A DNA stretch of 64,000 nt from Rallus limicola (taxonomy: Eukaryota; Chordata; Aves; Gruiformes; Rallidae): the NCBI GenBank assembly GCA_022605955.1, contig JAKCOZ010000041.1:4905001-4969000 (forward strand), written 5' to 3'. The position numbers and the translations under genes are program-made. Shown piece after piece: positions 27,539 to 40,469 of this stretch (position 1 is the stretch's first letter; each line of letters starts with the position of its first letter). Below the pieces are notes generated by a model. That model was not told where the DNA came from, made no database searches, and saw only the letters and a program-made list of their open reading frames with translations.

Positions 27539-28325
27539 TCATAGAATCATAGAATGGTCGGAGTTGAAAGGGACCCAGAAGATAGAGCTCCGACCCCCTG
27601 CCACAGGCAGGGCCACCAACCTCCAGGTCTGGAGCTACACAAGGCTGCCCAGGGCCCCAGCCAACCTGGCCTTGAACACCCCCAGGGATGGGGCATCCAC
27701 CACCTCTCTGGGCAGCCCCTTCCAGGCCCTCACCACTCCCTCTGTAAAGAACTTCCCCCTAATAGCTCCTCTAACACTTCCGTCCTTCAGCTTCACTCCA
27801 TCCCCCTTGTCCTGCCATTCTCTACCCTTTAGCAAGCTGATTCCCCTCCTGTTTCTCTGCTCCCTTCAGGGATGGGAAGGCTGCAGTGAGGTCCCCCTGC
27901 AGCCTTCTCTTCTCCAGGCTGACCCAGTCCAGCTCCCTCAGCCTCTCCTCATAGGGGAGCTGCTCCAGCCCTCTGATCATATTCGTGGCCTCCTCTGACC
28001 CCTCTCCAGCAGTCTCACATCTTTCTTGTATTGAGGCCCCCAGCTCTGGACACAGGACTCCGGCTGGGGCCTCCCGAGGGCAGAGCAGAGAGGGACGCTC
28101 CCCTCCCTGTCCCTGCTGCCACCCCTCTGCTGATGGAGCCCAGGACACCATTGACCTTCACAAGCTGCAAGAGCCACTGATGGCTCATGTTAAGCTTCTC
28201 ATCTACCATGACACCCAGGTCCTTCTCAGCAGCACTGCTCTTCAGGAGCTCTTCTCACAGACTTTAAATATGTCTGGGATTCCTCCAGCCCAAGTGGAAG
28301 GCTGCACACTCTGCAGTGATCTCTG
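27539..28325 (-). mobile_element. CR1 LINE, 5'-truncated, about 0.8 kb
   Basis: Starts atcatagaatcatagaatgg, the reverse complement of the CR1 3' octamer-type end, followed by gagttgaaagggacccagaa, the ccttgaacacccccagggat block and the downstream region with gggatggggcatccaccacc. It is the best-preserved repeat here. Overlapping ORFs of 109-144 codons on both strands are remnants or shadows of CR1 sequence, not host genes. No promoter-proximal 5' UTR is present, so the copy is not mobile. Confidence 0.93.
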
Positions 28326-28466
28326 CTGAGACTCTGCACTTCCTGCAATCCCCCTCACACAATGATGCAGAACACACAGTTCAAACACCGCCGGCTCTTT
28401 GGAAAAGACACTGTCACATGAACGACACACAGTCCCTTCTTTAATAGACTCTTACTTTGAAAGAGC

Positions 28467-28490
28467 TTTTTTTTTTTTTTTTTTTTTTTT
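28467..28490. repeat. poly-T run (24 nt)
   Basis: An uninterrupted T homopolymer. No SINE or processed pseudogene could be recognised next to it. Confidence 0.9.
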
Positions 28491-30598
28491 CAGTTTTGTA
28501 TGCACACAGAAACTGTGAGACCTACCTGAGGAAATGATGATAAAAAATAGTGCAGTACTACAGACAGAAGAAATAATTATCCTAAATTATTAAAGAAAGG
28601 CCCTTTACTGCTAGTCCTGTGTTAAATGCAATAACGTAGGTGCTCTGAATTCAGTAAAATTAGAGATTCCGGTGATAAAATTCATAACAAGATGTTTTTA
28701 ATTCTCAGAAATATGTCACTTCATTCTTAACTGTGAGACTTTGGAGAAAATACAGCTGATTTCCACCCATTGTGGAGTTTGGGGTTTTTTTATGTGTGCA
28801 GCTCAGATGTTTAAATAAATTAACTTCAGAGGGCCCACTTAAACACGTACAAACGGTATAAAATCTGTTGCATGTTAGATAGCTCAGAAACTTGCATTAT
28901 CACTAAATGAAAACTACAAAACAAGACAGAGTTTGGTGGAATGAATGAAAAGCACTGGACCAACGTGTTCCATACTTACTCAATTTTTCTGCCAGTATAA
29001 TCATAATAAATAAGCAATCGGAAGGACACTGCCTTAAAATTGAAGATATACTAAAGATGTCTCAAAACACTCAAAAATCATTATTGAAATATGGTTATCT
29101 AGCTCCTGCAATGCCTAGGCTGAGTTCTACTGTACTGCATCATGTTTGCTGTTATTCCAAATTTATATTTCGTTTGCAAATCAGGAAGCTGGGTCTTCAG
29201 CCCACACTGAAGGAGCTTTCTGTTTCTGTATGCTTGTTTGCTAGGTTGGGCTTTTTTTAAAACTGCAGCAAATCAACTCTTCCAGATTCAGAGCTCATAT
29301 TCATCCTATTCACATCTTTTTACATCAGTGTTTGGTTCCATCTCCAAATTCTGCATACATAGTCAGAGATACTCCCCTAGGAAATGGAGATCCAGCTTAC
29401 TGGTTTGCAAGCGTTCTTCTACCAAGTCACAGTGTAACAGAGACTACTTTAGAAAAACAAATAAAGATTATAAATCAAATATTGCTATTATTAATTGGAT
29501 GAAAATATTTAATACAATCATTAGCCTAGACAACAGTTCATCATTAAGAATCAACTTTAAAACACAGTAAAATGTACCATAAAGAAGAGAAAGGAAAATA
29601 AATATTCCTTCCTTATATTACTGCATCGACCTGAAACCTGTATGATTTTACTTTGGTTCCCATGATATATATATTGTAAAAAAAAAAAAAAGAATCTTCA
29701 AACTCTCCATGATAAATTCAAGGGAAAATAACAAGCCAGGAATGCATTGTAATTTCTCTTTGGAAGTATGAGATTCAAAGGAATAAATCATATATGGCTG
29801 ACAATTGACTCTGACATGTTAATTATACGAATTTTGTATGCCAGTAAAGTAAATGTCAGCATGATGGCTTGCTGCACACACAGATCTAAAACATAGAATA
29901 TTAGTGAAAATAGGTGCCATGAATTGGTATGTGATGATTTGAACTCCTTAACTACCTTCTGTTAAGAACAAACGCTGAGCAATTCTAGGAGGGCTTCTCT
30001 TGGAATTCATACTTCTACCTGTGTTTGATTTCTTTTTAATTAATAGCCATTGTACTTGAAGAACATCCACATACATCACAAACTGGTACCAAAGTCTCTA
30101 CTGATTCCCAGCAGCCCCTCATTTTCCCCAAGCTCTGCCCTCAGTTGCAGTTTCCCTTAAATCATGTATCACAGAGAGATACTTGACCTTTTTTGCTCTA
30201 AAGTGACAGTGCTACAGAAGAAGAATAAATCACTTGCAGTACAAAGCATGTCTCAAAAGCAGGTACAGGCAGACGTGAACCTCTTGGTGGATTCAAACTG
30301 CCCAGATCGTTACATGGATGCAGTATTTGGCCCAATGTAATTCCTTTTGCTGAGACTGGAAATTATTCTGGTTAATTTACTGTGAGGTAGCTTTCTATCA
30401 AAGTAAAAATTTATATGGATACAACAACTTCCATTTGTAAGCTTCAACAACTCTACGGGTCTCCCTGAAGAGATCACACATCTCTTCAGTGATGCATCAT
30501 GAACTGGCAAAAAGAAAATAACCAAAACTTTTCATGACCATGTACAGTCAAGTGTTTTTGTCCCAAAAAAAATGCACAGTTATAAGGCATAAACATCT

Positions 30599-30647
<49 letters not shown>

Positions 30648-30839
30648 TGTGTTCCTTCCTTCCTGCTATTCAAGGAAAGGCTACCAGGAAAGACTGGGAA
30701 GGACTCCTGCTTTCTTGAAAAACTCTGACTGGATTAGGTTCTTTTCCTTACTGACAGCCATATGAAAGTTATAAACCTGACAATTTTTTAGTGTATCTGG
30801 AAATATCATTCTAATAAATATTTCTGATTTCCTTCCATC
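28491..30839. other. single-copy non-coding stretch
   Basis: AT-rich, no gene recognised. It contains a poly-A run (29678-29691) and a TG/GA microsatellite (30601-30647). Confidence 0.6.
30601..30647. repeat. (GT)n-(GA)n compound microsatellite
   Basis: About 18 GT units followed by about five GA units. It is a likely polymorphic microsatellite. Confidence 0.95.
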
Positions 30840-31330
30840 ATTCCCGCTGCTTTTGCTCAGGCTGGTTTATGGCAAACCTGCTTGATCCCCCAAGAAAGGC
30901 CCTATCCACAATTAGAATAGGTTTATCTAATTACTGGAGAATATGGCATCATTGCACAATAATCCCTGACAAACTGATCATTATCAATAGTTAATGACTC
31001 CTTTGGCAACTAATTGCCTTGGGGCAATAGGGTGCCTGGGGAGAGAAACACTTTGTAAGGGGAAGTGATAGCACTTACCAGCCATGAGGCCTGGGTTGGG
31101 GGGTGCTACTGCAGTTATAAATCCCTACTACTAATGATTCCTGGGGAAGAAAGACCCTGTGGCTGGGCAGAAGCGGCTTTTCCAGTTAGGGATGCACTGT
31201 GATGAAAACAATTATCTGCCCTTAAGGAGGCACAGCCTTCACCAATTAGAATGAGGGATGCAGCCCATTAGGTTTATAGTGTTAAGTACAGGTGATAGCT
31301 TTCCTAAGACTGGGAATGTTATACACACAG
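30840..31330. promoter_or_regulatory. candidate conserved enhancer-like element
   Basis: About 490 bp without repeats and dense in homeodomain-type cores: CAATTAGAAT (30909-30918 and again 31243-31252), CTAATTACT, the small palindrome GGCAA-CTAA-TTGCC (31005-31018), TTAATGAC and CAATTATCTG. The phrase taggtttat also occurs twice (30918-30926, 31269-31277), in the same order after CAATTAGAAT, so the two flanks look like a paired motif arrangement. A strong minus-strand splice-site pair lies inside (31079-31140). Enhancer function is inferred from composition only. Confidence 0.4.
31079..31140 (-). other. candidate alternative exon (62 nt), minus strand
   Basis: On the minus strand a good acceptor (GTCTTTCTTCCCCAG|G) is followed 62 nt later by a consensus donor (CTG|GTAAGTGC). 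Only phase 0 is open, reading ESLVVGIYNCSSTPQPRPHG. Phase 0 is the phase delivered by the CpG-island donor at 58139. It is not compatible with the phase-1 donor of the 50200-50270 exon, which would read into a stop. Pseudo-exons of this quality are common in introns, so this is a hypothesis. Confidence 0.2.
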
Positions 31331-34300
31331 TGCCTTGAGAAAGAACAAGACTTAAGCACAACCTGCAGTGCATAACTGATTAATAGAGTCACTTAAAATC
31401 TTCTGTGAGTTTCCAGTAAAGCCTTTATGAATGCTTTGTACAGCCAGTGCTCCACACAGGGATCTCAGTTTACCATCTTCTGAAAACTCCTCCAGAGGTG
31501 TCAACAGGCCCCTCACACTCTGTTAACACCACCTGCTTCTAGTGGAAAAGAACAGAAGCACTTAACATGCTGATCACAAGTACTGACCCGGAAGCAGCAA
31601 GTGGGACAAATGCTGAACTCCCAACTTGAGCTGGCACGTTCAGGTCTACTGCAACTCACCCAGCCCTGGCTGGGGCCTGCTGGAGCTTCACCTCCAGAGA
31701 GCAGATGCCCAGACTTTGGCATTCCCTGAGAATCCCACAGATACATGTGAATTGTGGACAGATTGTCAAATATAAAACTTTACGTAAAGCACATTTTTCT
31801 TCCTTTAAGTGGACACATCTGCCTTCACCACATCTACTCATTACCGACACGCTTCTCGACCCTGTTCATAGCCTCATTATTCTTAAACAGACACTACAAC
31901 TTTCAGTTCCTCTGTTCTTGCCAAATGAAAGGGCAGCGTTGAAGAATGCCAGAACTACTGCTCACCATTTCTTTTGTGGATTCTCAAATGTTCAAACACC
32001 CCTGCTTCAAAAAGTACCAAGTTTGGTGCCTGGATTGTTCTGTACTACACTGGAGAAAGACAGCAACTTGAAGAAAGAACTAGCCTCTAAGAAAGGAAAG
32101 AAAAAAGATGGAATTTGCTTGTGTGAAGAAAGTATCAATAAAGACTACTTAGGGAAGGGGAGAAAAGCATAGAAATATCAAGATGGGCAAGAAAAGACAG
32201 TGAAGTTGTATTAGAGGTGAATGATATGATGGTGAAAGAGCTTTTAGAGGGCAATAAATACATCACACAACAGGTGTTGCTCCAAGTGTCCATGTTAAAT
32301 TCTACGCCCAGGGTAATTATTGCCACTGAGATCCCCATGGAAGGGAAAGGGATAACGGTGTAACAATCCTGTTCTCAAGGTAGGCAGCCAAAGCTACTTC
32401 AAATAATTTCATAGTTTCAAAATGAACTTCCAAGTCATTATACCCACGGTTGAAGTCTTACTGTTTACCCTTGTTGTATCCATCATCACATGAATATGGT
32501 CACAGTAACTGATAACTAGGAATTAGCCTGTTCCAGAAGTGATCTTTTGTTTTGCTCAGAGATTCACTCTGGTCCCTCAGAGGGGTAAGCCTGAGGGGGG
32601 AGATGGGTGCTGTCCAAGTAATTGGTCCTTCAACTGCAGAAAGGATGTTGAGATCAAACCCCAGCTAGAAATGGGAGAGGGAGGAGGAGTAGTCAGCAGC
32701 TGCAGAATGTCCACGTTCAAAGGGCTAAATACCTCATGTTCAAACTATGAGATCATGAGCTTTCTATAGAACTTAACATGGAGAGCTGCAGAACTGTACC
32801 TTAGGGTATCCAGGGCAGCTCCGGTTCCAAACCAACAGGGCCAAAGGAGGACAACAACAAAAGAGCTGGTTTGGCCTCTTTGGTTGCTACTGGTCTTCTG
32901 ATAATCTGCTTGGGTCTTGTTGTGATTTACATTCTCTCCCACTGTGTCTTGCGTGTATCTGAGTCACCCAAAACACAAAGCGTTAGTCATTACCCACTGA
33001 AATACCAAGTTTCACTCAGTGCCACGAAGAGATAACAAACACTATCAGGGAAGGACTTTCGGCCCTCTGAAAAGTGGCAGAGGGAGGACAGGAGAAAACC
33101 CCATCCCAGCCAAGTGCCCTGTTAGTGTCTCACATGAGGACATAGCAAATCACTACTGCAGGTGCCTGTCTCTTTACCAGGCACCCTGATAAATGGGGAG
33201 TGAATATGCCAAGTGGAACAACTTGCGTCAAGTGGATGGAAAATACAGCTGTGTGTTCACAGTCTGGGTGAGAAGCCAACCTTGACTTCTTCAATCCCTT
33301 AGCTATCATCTACAGGGACAAGGTGAGACCCTGTCTGGAAGGGACGTGAGAGCCAGGGCAAGGAGTTGAATGTAACTGTATCATTTTAACAATATCCTTA
33401 ATCTTCCACACCCAAACCACAACTATACTATTCAAACTCCTACTTGTGGAGTCATTTATTTTGCAGATGAATTTGAGATGTATAATCTTGTCAATTTATC
33501 ACCAGAAAAATATATCAAGCATCATGGAGAACCTGAACAAATGGCAAATTTTCAGATTATCAACTGACTTTATCAGGCGCCAAATATAATTCAATTTAGA
33601 ACATTTAAAGCAAAAATAAATTAAAAAATAAAAATCTCTCCTGAGCCCCACACCGTCCTTTCATGCCAATGCCAACTTGACATGCAATATATCATCAAAG
33701 CAACATTACACTGATGATACAGAATTTATGAGGGATGTCCTGTACCTGATTAAATAGGAAGTTGAAAGCAACAGGGTAGAACAGAGGAGCACAAGAACAA
33801 TGTCTTCACATTCCCAAAGACTGAGAAAACAGGTCTTTATTTTTTATTTGTTTAAGGATGAGGAAGAAAAGAGGCAATATGAATGTAGATGAAATAGCAT
33901 TTCCTCCTAAAGACCTACTAAAAGTAATCACAGACCTCTTTACTATATAATTCACCTTCATAAAATGCAAAACTTCTATTTATTAAAAAAAAAAACAATG
34001 CCAGGGACACTCACTTCACTCAAAATTATTTTTTCTATTTTCCTTTGAAAAAAGGAAAATTATTTCAGTTGTCTCTGAAATAAGTGTTAGATATTGTAAT
34101 GGAATCTGACTTATTTGGGAAGGACTTCAAATAGGTGGAAGCAGTATCTTATAGTGTCAGTGCTTGTTCAGTCCTGACAGGTTGGAGCACCTAGATTAGA
34201 AATTACCTGAAAAATAGAATGGCATGATGATCTTTGAATGTGAGGTAATTTATAAGAGATTATATATTGATATAATCAGTCATAATAGTGGAAAGTACAT

Positions 34301-37300
34301 AGGCAAAGTTATCCACATTGGGAAATAACTCAAAATTTTCTGTCTAATGCTATAAACCTTATCTCTTAGATAATGCAGTCTTACCCAGTAACCCCTATAT
34401 CCATCCCCTCACTTCCTTGAGAAGTTCAAGATACTATTTTTGGATGATGATCAGTACCTATAATCCAGCCTTAAAGTGACAAAACAATGTAAGACATGTC
34501 AATTCCATTTCTAGTGGCTATCCAAATACTGTAGGACTGTGGTAAATGTGCCTAACTATTTATTCATGGTTATAATCTGCTCAATTTATCTGTCAGATAG
34601 AAACTGAGACACGAAGCTTTGCAGGTCTTGGAAAGGAAGACACGACCATCTCCACGGGGCCTGGTTGGTTAGATTCACGTGTTTCACATGTTTAGTATCA
34701 TGGCTGCTAACGCATGCACCCCCAGAAATGAACTGCTTTTTCAACAGTGCCATATACATGGGATTCTATCAATAGAAGTGTTATCATGACACAGCATTAG
34801 CTTTCACCTTCATCTTTTCTGTTAGGTGAGTCCCAGCCAAAACGACACATTTCCATCTGTATCCACTTAGTCCATTCCCAGAGCTGGCTTTAAACTTCTG
34901 CACATCAAACAAGCAAACCAGAAAGAACACTTCCACAGCAATAGCCTTTTACATGCAAGACTCCTGCTACCATAGTAAGTTTAAGGCATCCCACATTCAC
35001 GAGGACAGTGCCACAAGAACAGTTAGTACCTGCTGAGGCAGAGTGGGCAGTGCCATGGGAATACTGACACATCTGCAATTTATGTCCCTCAGAAATACGG
35101 AAATTTTGTGAGAAAAGACAGCTCCCATACCTAGTGCCAGAGAGGGAAAGACATAAACACAGCGCTGCACTGGTTCTTATTTTTCCAAGACTGCACCCCT
35201 GAACACTCTTGCTCCCAACGAACCCTTCAGATCCACCGAAATACTTCCTGTGAGCCATTCAAGCAAGTAACTGGTGTGTTTGTTCAACCAACGCCTCCAC
35301 GGTGTAACCACAGCACCCACTGTATCCATGCCTTTTCCAAGTCAGGTTTACTTCTAAAATTTTGTTGCCCAGTTTCTTGTATCTTGAGCTACATAATTGA
35401 CACTGCAAACACTACAGAAAAAAAGAACATCCCAGAGTGAAAACTTTCAATAAAAGCAGCATTAGAGTCCTGGAGATGTAAAATGCCTCTTAGAGAGCAA
35501 GAGATTTCAAACTCTCTGAATTCTGTTGGAAATACACCACATGCAAACCTCACCACAAAAACTCTTCCTTCATGCAGAGCAGGTGATGTTTCAGTGCTCC
35601 AAAACTGGAAATCGAATGTTTATATTAGAATTTAATTCTATTAACTCCAGGAGGTGATGAGAACATTGGGTAGAAGAGAAAGGAGGAGGTGTTTCTTCTG
35701 AGGTTAAGTGCACAAGAGAGAATTAAGACATGCAGGAGAAGGGAAAGTTAATTCAGAGCTCAGTCAACCAGAAGGCACACAATGTGACTAAAGGAAGTTT
35801 AAGAGTTACCGATGACAGGCAACCAGGAATTCGGATGTAGCCAGAAGAAACTAAAATCAATCTTTCCCATCTCAGCTCTACCCTTGCTGTAGATACCTGG
35901 CCAGCAAACACAGGAGAGGACAGAGGATATTGAGGCAAAACCACGGTACTGTTACAAAGGTGAACCGCAAGTTTGGATAAGTACTTACTTAGAGGACGTG
36001 GGATTGTCCAGATCAGAAGCCCTGCTGGTGCTCAGTGTGGTCCTGCAGCTCTACCACCCAATTCCCTGCCTGGGAAGAGCTGCCCTCCAGGCTACCTGCC
36101 TTCCCTCCTCTGCCAGTTCACTGAAACACTCAAAATGAGCTCAAGCCCCGACTGCAGCATTCTGGCATTCTCTTTTCCAGGAAAATCTGGATGCCAGTGT
36201 GAATCTAGTTTCAAGGAAACCTGTCAAAGAGGAAAATTTCAGTTCCCACCCTGAAACATATGTCCTTCTGCTAAACTTTGTAATCCTTCCAGACTCCAAA
36301 TATTATTGAACACATTTACTGTACACAAACCACAATTTCATGATTTACGATAACATTGCAATGCAGAGAAAGATGAGAATAACAAAATACAGCTACATTT
36401 CTCCTCATTAATTTACTTTAACATGCTTATAAACGAGAAGAGCTTAAGAGTTCAGAAGTGGGCAGATAAAAACATCCAAACAAGGGGTGCCCAGGGATCA
36501 GTCTTCTCAAGAGAAGATACTCTTCTATGTACCATTCTGAAATACCTCATGCTAGAGCCCACATGGCTCTGGGGTTTTACTCCCTGCACATCTCCATCTT
36601 TATCACTGGAAGATAGACTGAAAACCCTCCAAAAGGAACCAAGAGTAAAATTATCTCAAAATAGCACCAGTCATGTACTTATGGGCAAGGAACTGCACCT
36701 ACAGTCACAGAGTACCCATAGCTCACATTGTGACCTTGAGTAATCAGCTCAGGTCCTTGGGGAAAAGGGCTCCTACCCTCCCCTGCCGCTTGGTGGGGTC
36801 CAAGCTGCTCTACTGACAAAGTTACTTCTGAAGTTACTTGTTCAGCATGAAACTAAAATCATCATGAAATCAGGCTTGGAACTACACAGGTCTGTGCTGA
36901 CTGGCAGTCGCATCCTAATCAAGCATCTCTCTAAACTCTGCTTAATTACAGAAGCTCAGAATGGCATGTATTTCTTTCCTAGCACAGTTACCAAGATTTT
37001 AGAGAATCAAAAGCAATTTTACCATGCATATCCCTTGATCAACATTACTTGGTGCTGAAAAATAAATAAATAGCTCATTGCTATTTACCACTTAGTATCA
37101 TATAAGATATAAAGATATCATAAGGATTCAGGCTTTGGTATCCAATGATGATAACAAAATTAACTCAATCTATTTTTTCCCTCAGAAGCAGACATCTCCT
37201 CAGCAATAGGCACAGGAGGTACCATTTACAATTTCAAATTGTCATCAATTGTACTGTTAAAGGATCAATACAGAATAACTATAGTTGGTATGTACATAGA

Positions 37301-38934
37301 GTGTTTTGGTATAGAGGTTGGCGAGTCTTAAGAAATCTCAGACATGGAAACACCGTCTGTCAGGATTTACAAATGCTGGGAGCGACCCCTGCCCCATTCC
37401 ATCCGTGCCATGACAGCTAATCCCCTCCCCACTCTCTTCACCACAATTAAAAAAAAAAGTCTGTTGAGATAAGAGCTGCAGACCCAAAGGTGAGGTGCTC
37501 CAACAGCACCCTCATGCACAGAACCATACACCAAGTGAGTAGTACCTGGATGCCCGTTTCGGTGACACTGCTCACACAACTGCTCCGCAATGTGCATTTC
37601 ACTGTTTTCCTTTCCAGTATCTTCACACCCGTAATGTCATTTCACAATATATTTCCACTGCTAAAAAATGCTTAATTTGGCTTTTTTCCCTGCCGTTGTG
37701 CATGCCCTTGGATGGGATGCCATTGTGGCAAGCTGTCACGCTCAGCAGGAGATCTCCCTTTCACAGTGCCCGAGCACAGTGCCTCTGACTCGGCAGAGCA
37801 GCCCTCAAACAGCTTATGCAGCGCTCAGTAATTTTCTACAGCCACAGAGGTTTATAGTTTGCCTGAGCTTCAGCAGGAGCAGCAGCATTTTACACACACA
37901 CACATACACATTCATAGAGAGAGCACTTTTCAAAGTGCTCCACACACCCACCCCAAATGGTGCCTAAGGAGGACACAGGTATTGCTGAAGCCACTTATAG
38001 CGGCACAACCAGCAGGGCTTTAACAGCGCAGAGGGAAAACAACCTATCTGCTGGAAGTGCAGGAAGTCTCCAAGTGTAAAGCCAAAAAATAAAGCAAAAA
38101 GCTGCAGATTTGCCTCCAGAGCTCCTTAAGACTGCACTTGGACAGCTCCTGACACCAACACTTCTGGGTCCAACACGCAGGTCTCTCTTCCTCACGTAAT
38201 CACAGGGGAGTATGAGAGCATTCAGGGGTCTCACTCGCTGGTTCCATAGCTGGGAGCACACACAACTCAAAACCTCGTCCCAGTGAAACTTCCATCTCAG
38301 AGAGTCTTCCAAATAAAAGAAAATATATTCATTTAATGAAACTGTCCCATATTTTGCTGCACCATGCTGTACCTGTTATTTGAATACACCGACCAAATTA
38401 AAACATAGCCTGCTTTGTGATGTATGAAGTGACCAGGCTTCTTGTGCCAAACCCAGCTAACAGGATGCCCAGCATCATGGCAGTGCACATGTAACTGAAA
38501 CGCCTGAGCAAACAGTGATGGAAAATAATCTCTTTTTTTGTTGCTTTCTGCTATGCAGTGGTTACATTTTGGAAATCAATGAGCCAGACCCAACAATATT
38601 AAAAATAAAGTAAAAAACAGAGCAGTGGCTGCTTAGGTCTGTGTTCAGTCCTCTCACTGGCATTTATGTGCCCAACCACCCCTTCCAACCTGTCTGCTGT
38701 CAGTGCTCTTGGGTGCCCCGCACCAGAGGCACTGGGGTAACACACCTACATCAGACAACTCTCCTTCCACAGCAGTTCCATTGGCATTAGCTCTCTGTGG
38801 GCTTCACTTCCCATCCAGCACATTATGGGTAAGAGCAATGCCTGATTAAGGGTTAAGCTTTACATCATTCAATTAGGCCTTACTAATTTTGTAAACTCCA
38901 TTAGCAGTTGAAAGTTTGGTGATATCTGTCAGAT
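31331..38934. other. single-copy non-coding stretch
   Basis: No gene or interspersed repeat recognised. The longest ORF (155 codons, 31705-32172, plus) has no visible domain. An enhancer-like block with retained CpGs lies at about 37660-37870, bordered by a short CA repeat (37892-37910). Confidence 0.55.
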
Positions 38935-39442
38935 AGTGAGAAGGGTGCAGCTCTGGAACCCTCAGCACAAGAAGGACATGGACCTCTTGGAGCACATCCA
39001 GAAGAGGCCACAAGAATGATCCAGGGGCTGGAGCACCTCTCCTACAAAGACAGCCTGAGGGTTGGCCTGGTGCAGCCAGAAGGGGAGGCTCCAGGTAGAC
39101 CTCCGAGCCTCTTCCAGTCACTGAAGGGACGTACAGGAAAGATGGGAAGGACTGTTTGTAAGGGAGCTACAGGATGAGGTGCAATGGGTTTAAACTAGAG
39201 CAAAGCAGGGTTAGATTAAACATTAGTAAAAAGTTCTTCACTCTGAGGATGGTGAGACACTGGCACAGGTCACCCGGAGAGATGATAGAAAGACATCCCT
39301 GGAGACATCCAAAGTCAGGCTTGATGAAGCTCTGAGCAACCTGATGTAGTTAAGTGTCTCTGGTCACTGCAGGGGCTGGACTAGATGGGTCTTTAGAGGT
39401 CCCTTCCAACTTAAGCCAGCCTGGGATTCAACGATTCTATGA
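38935..39442 (+). mobile_element. CR1 LINE 3' end, 5'-truncated, about 0.5 kb
   Basis: Forward-strand CR1: ggagcacatccagaagaggc, gatccaggggctggagcacc, then gggtctttagaggtcccttc and the terminal gattctatgacc at 39433-39444, the 3' octamer-type end. It is oriented opposite to the 27.5-kb copy. The short minus-strand ORF across it is not a gene. Confidence 0.92.
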
Positions 39443-40446
39443 CCACAAAAGCTTACCCTCACATGACTCAAGTCAGCCAGAATGGTTAGCCTGCACAGAA
39501 CTGATGCACGGCTCCTTACTCCTCACGTATCATCCTTGCTGTTTGACTGGCAGGTGGGAAAAAGCAGAGGAGATCTCTGCAGCAACCCAACATTTGCCTC
39601 TACTTTCTGAAAGTATTCAGAGGCAGCTAAAATATCCAACTCTGATATTCTGTATATTCTAGAAACCTCGAGGTGATGGGGCAATGTGTATCAGCAAAGG
39701 TGGTGAAAAAACAAAGGGCCAAAGGTTTTTTCTTTAAACATTACAAACTATGCTGGGAGTGAGGAAGTTTTTCAAAAATTAAGAGCAACAAAGAAATCTT
39801 TCCTGCAAGTTTTCATTGTATTTATGACATTTTATTTTTAAATCAGCATTTCAAGGGATGTACGGACAACTTTGATGAGGTGCTTTCAACCATCCCCGGC
39901 CTCCAGAATGTGGGACACTAACAATGTAAAAATGAATTATACATCATAGGATGCACAGTAGACAAATTAATTTGCACAGGTTATCTACCTTCTAGCAGCT
40001 CCACTGATTATCATGGCCCGTGCAACACTTGAAAGGTTTCTGCAGACCACCTTCTCCCCCATCTCCTTTCGCTGCATTATAGCAGATTATTCTGTTATAT
40101 AGGTCAAATTCTCATGCAGGAAAGACCCAACATCTTTCTGCCATCTGTAAGGCCGAAGATGTTAACTTTCTAAAGCTCTACCAACCCCAGGACAATTAAT
40201 TTAATGGAAAAGTCTTTAAATAGATTAGCTTAGCAAATGATTATGAGACACTATCACATTAAAACAAACCCACTTTCCACAGTGAACTAGGGCTCCTAAT
40301 AGGGATTTTCAGGAAGCATCTGTGCTCTGGGCACCATTTCCTACTGCAGTCAAGAATGCCTGTTCTTCAGGATCTGGGAAGCACGGGCATGAATTTGTAC
40401 ATGCCCAACATTCACTCATGATGTTGACCTTTACTTGGAGAGACTG

Positions 40447-40469
40447 AATAATAATAATAATAATAATAA
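40447..40469. repeat. (AAT)n trinucleotide microsatellite
   Basis: About eight consecutive ATA units. Confidence 0.95.

Noticed and set aside
27554..28329. Several 62-144-codon ORFs on both strands
   Set aside because: They lie wholly inside a 5'-truncated CR1 LINE.
31705..32172. 155-codon plus-strand ORF
   Set aside because: No recognisable motif; ends in a lysine-rich low-complexity tail (KKGKKKDG); length is compatible with chance.
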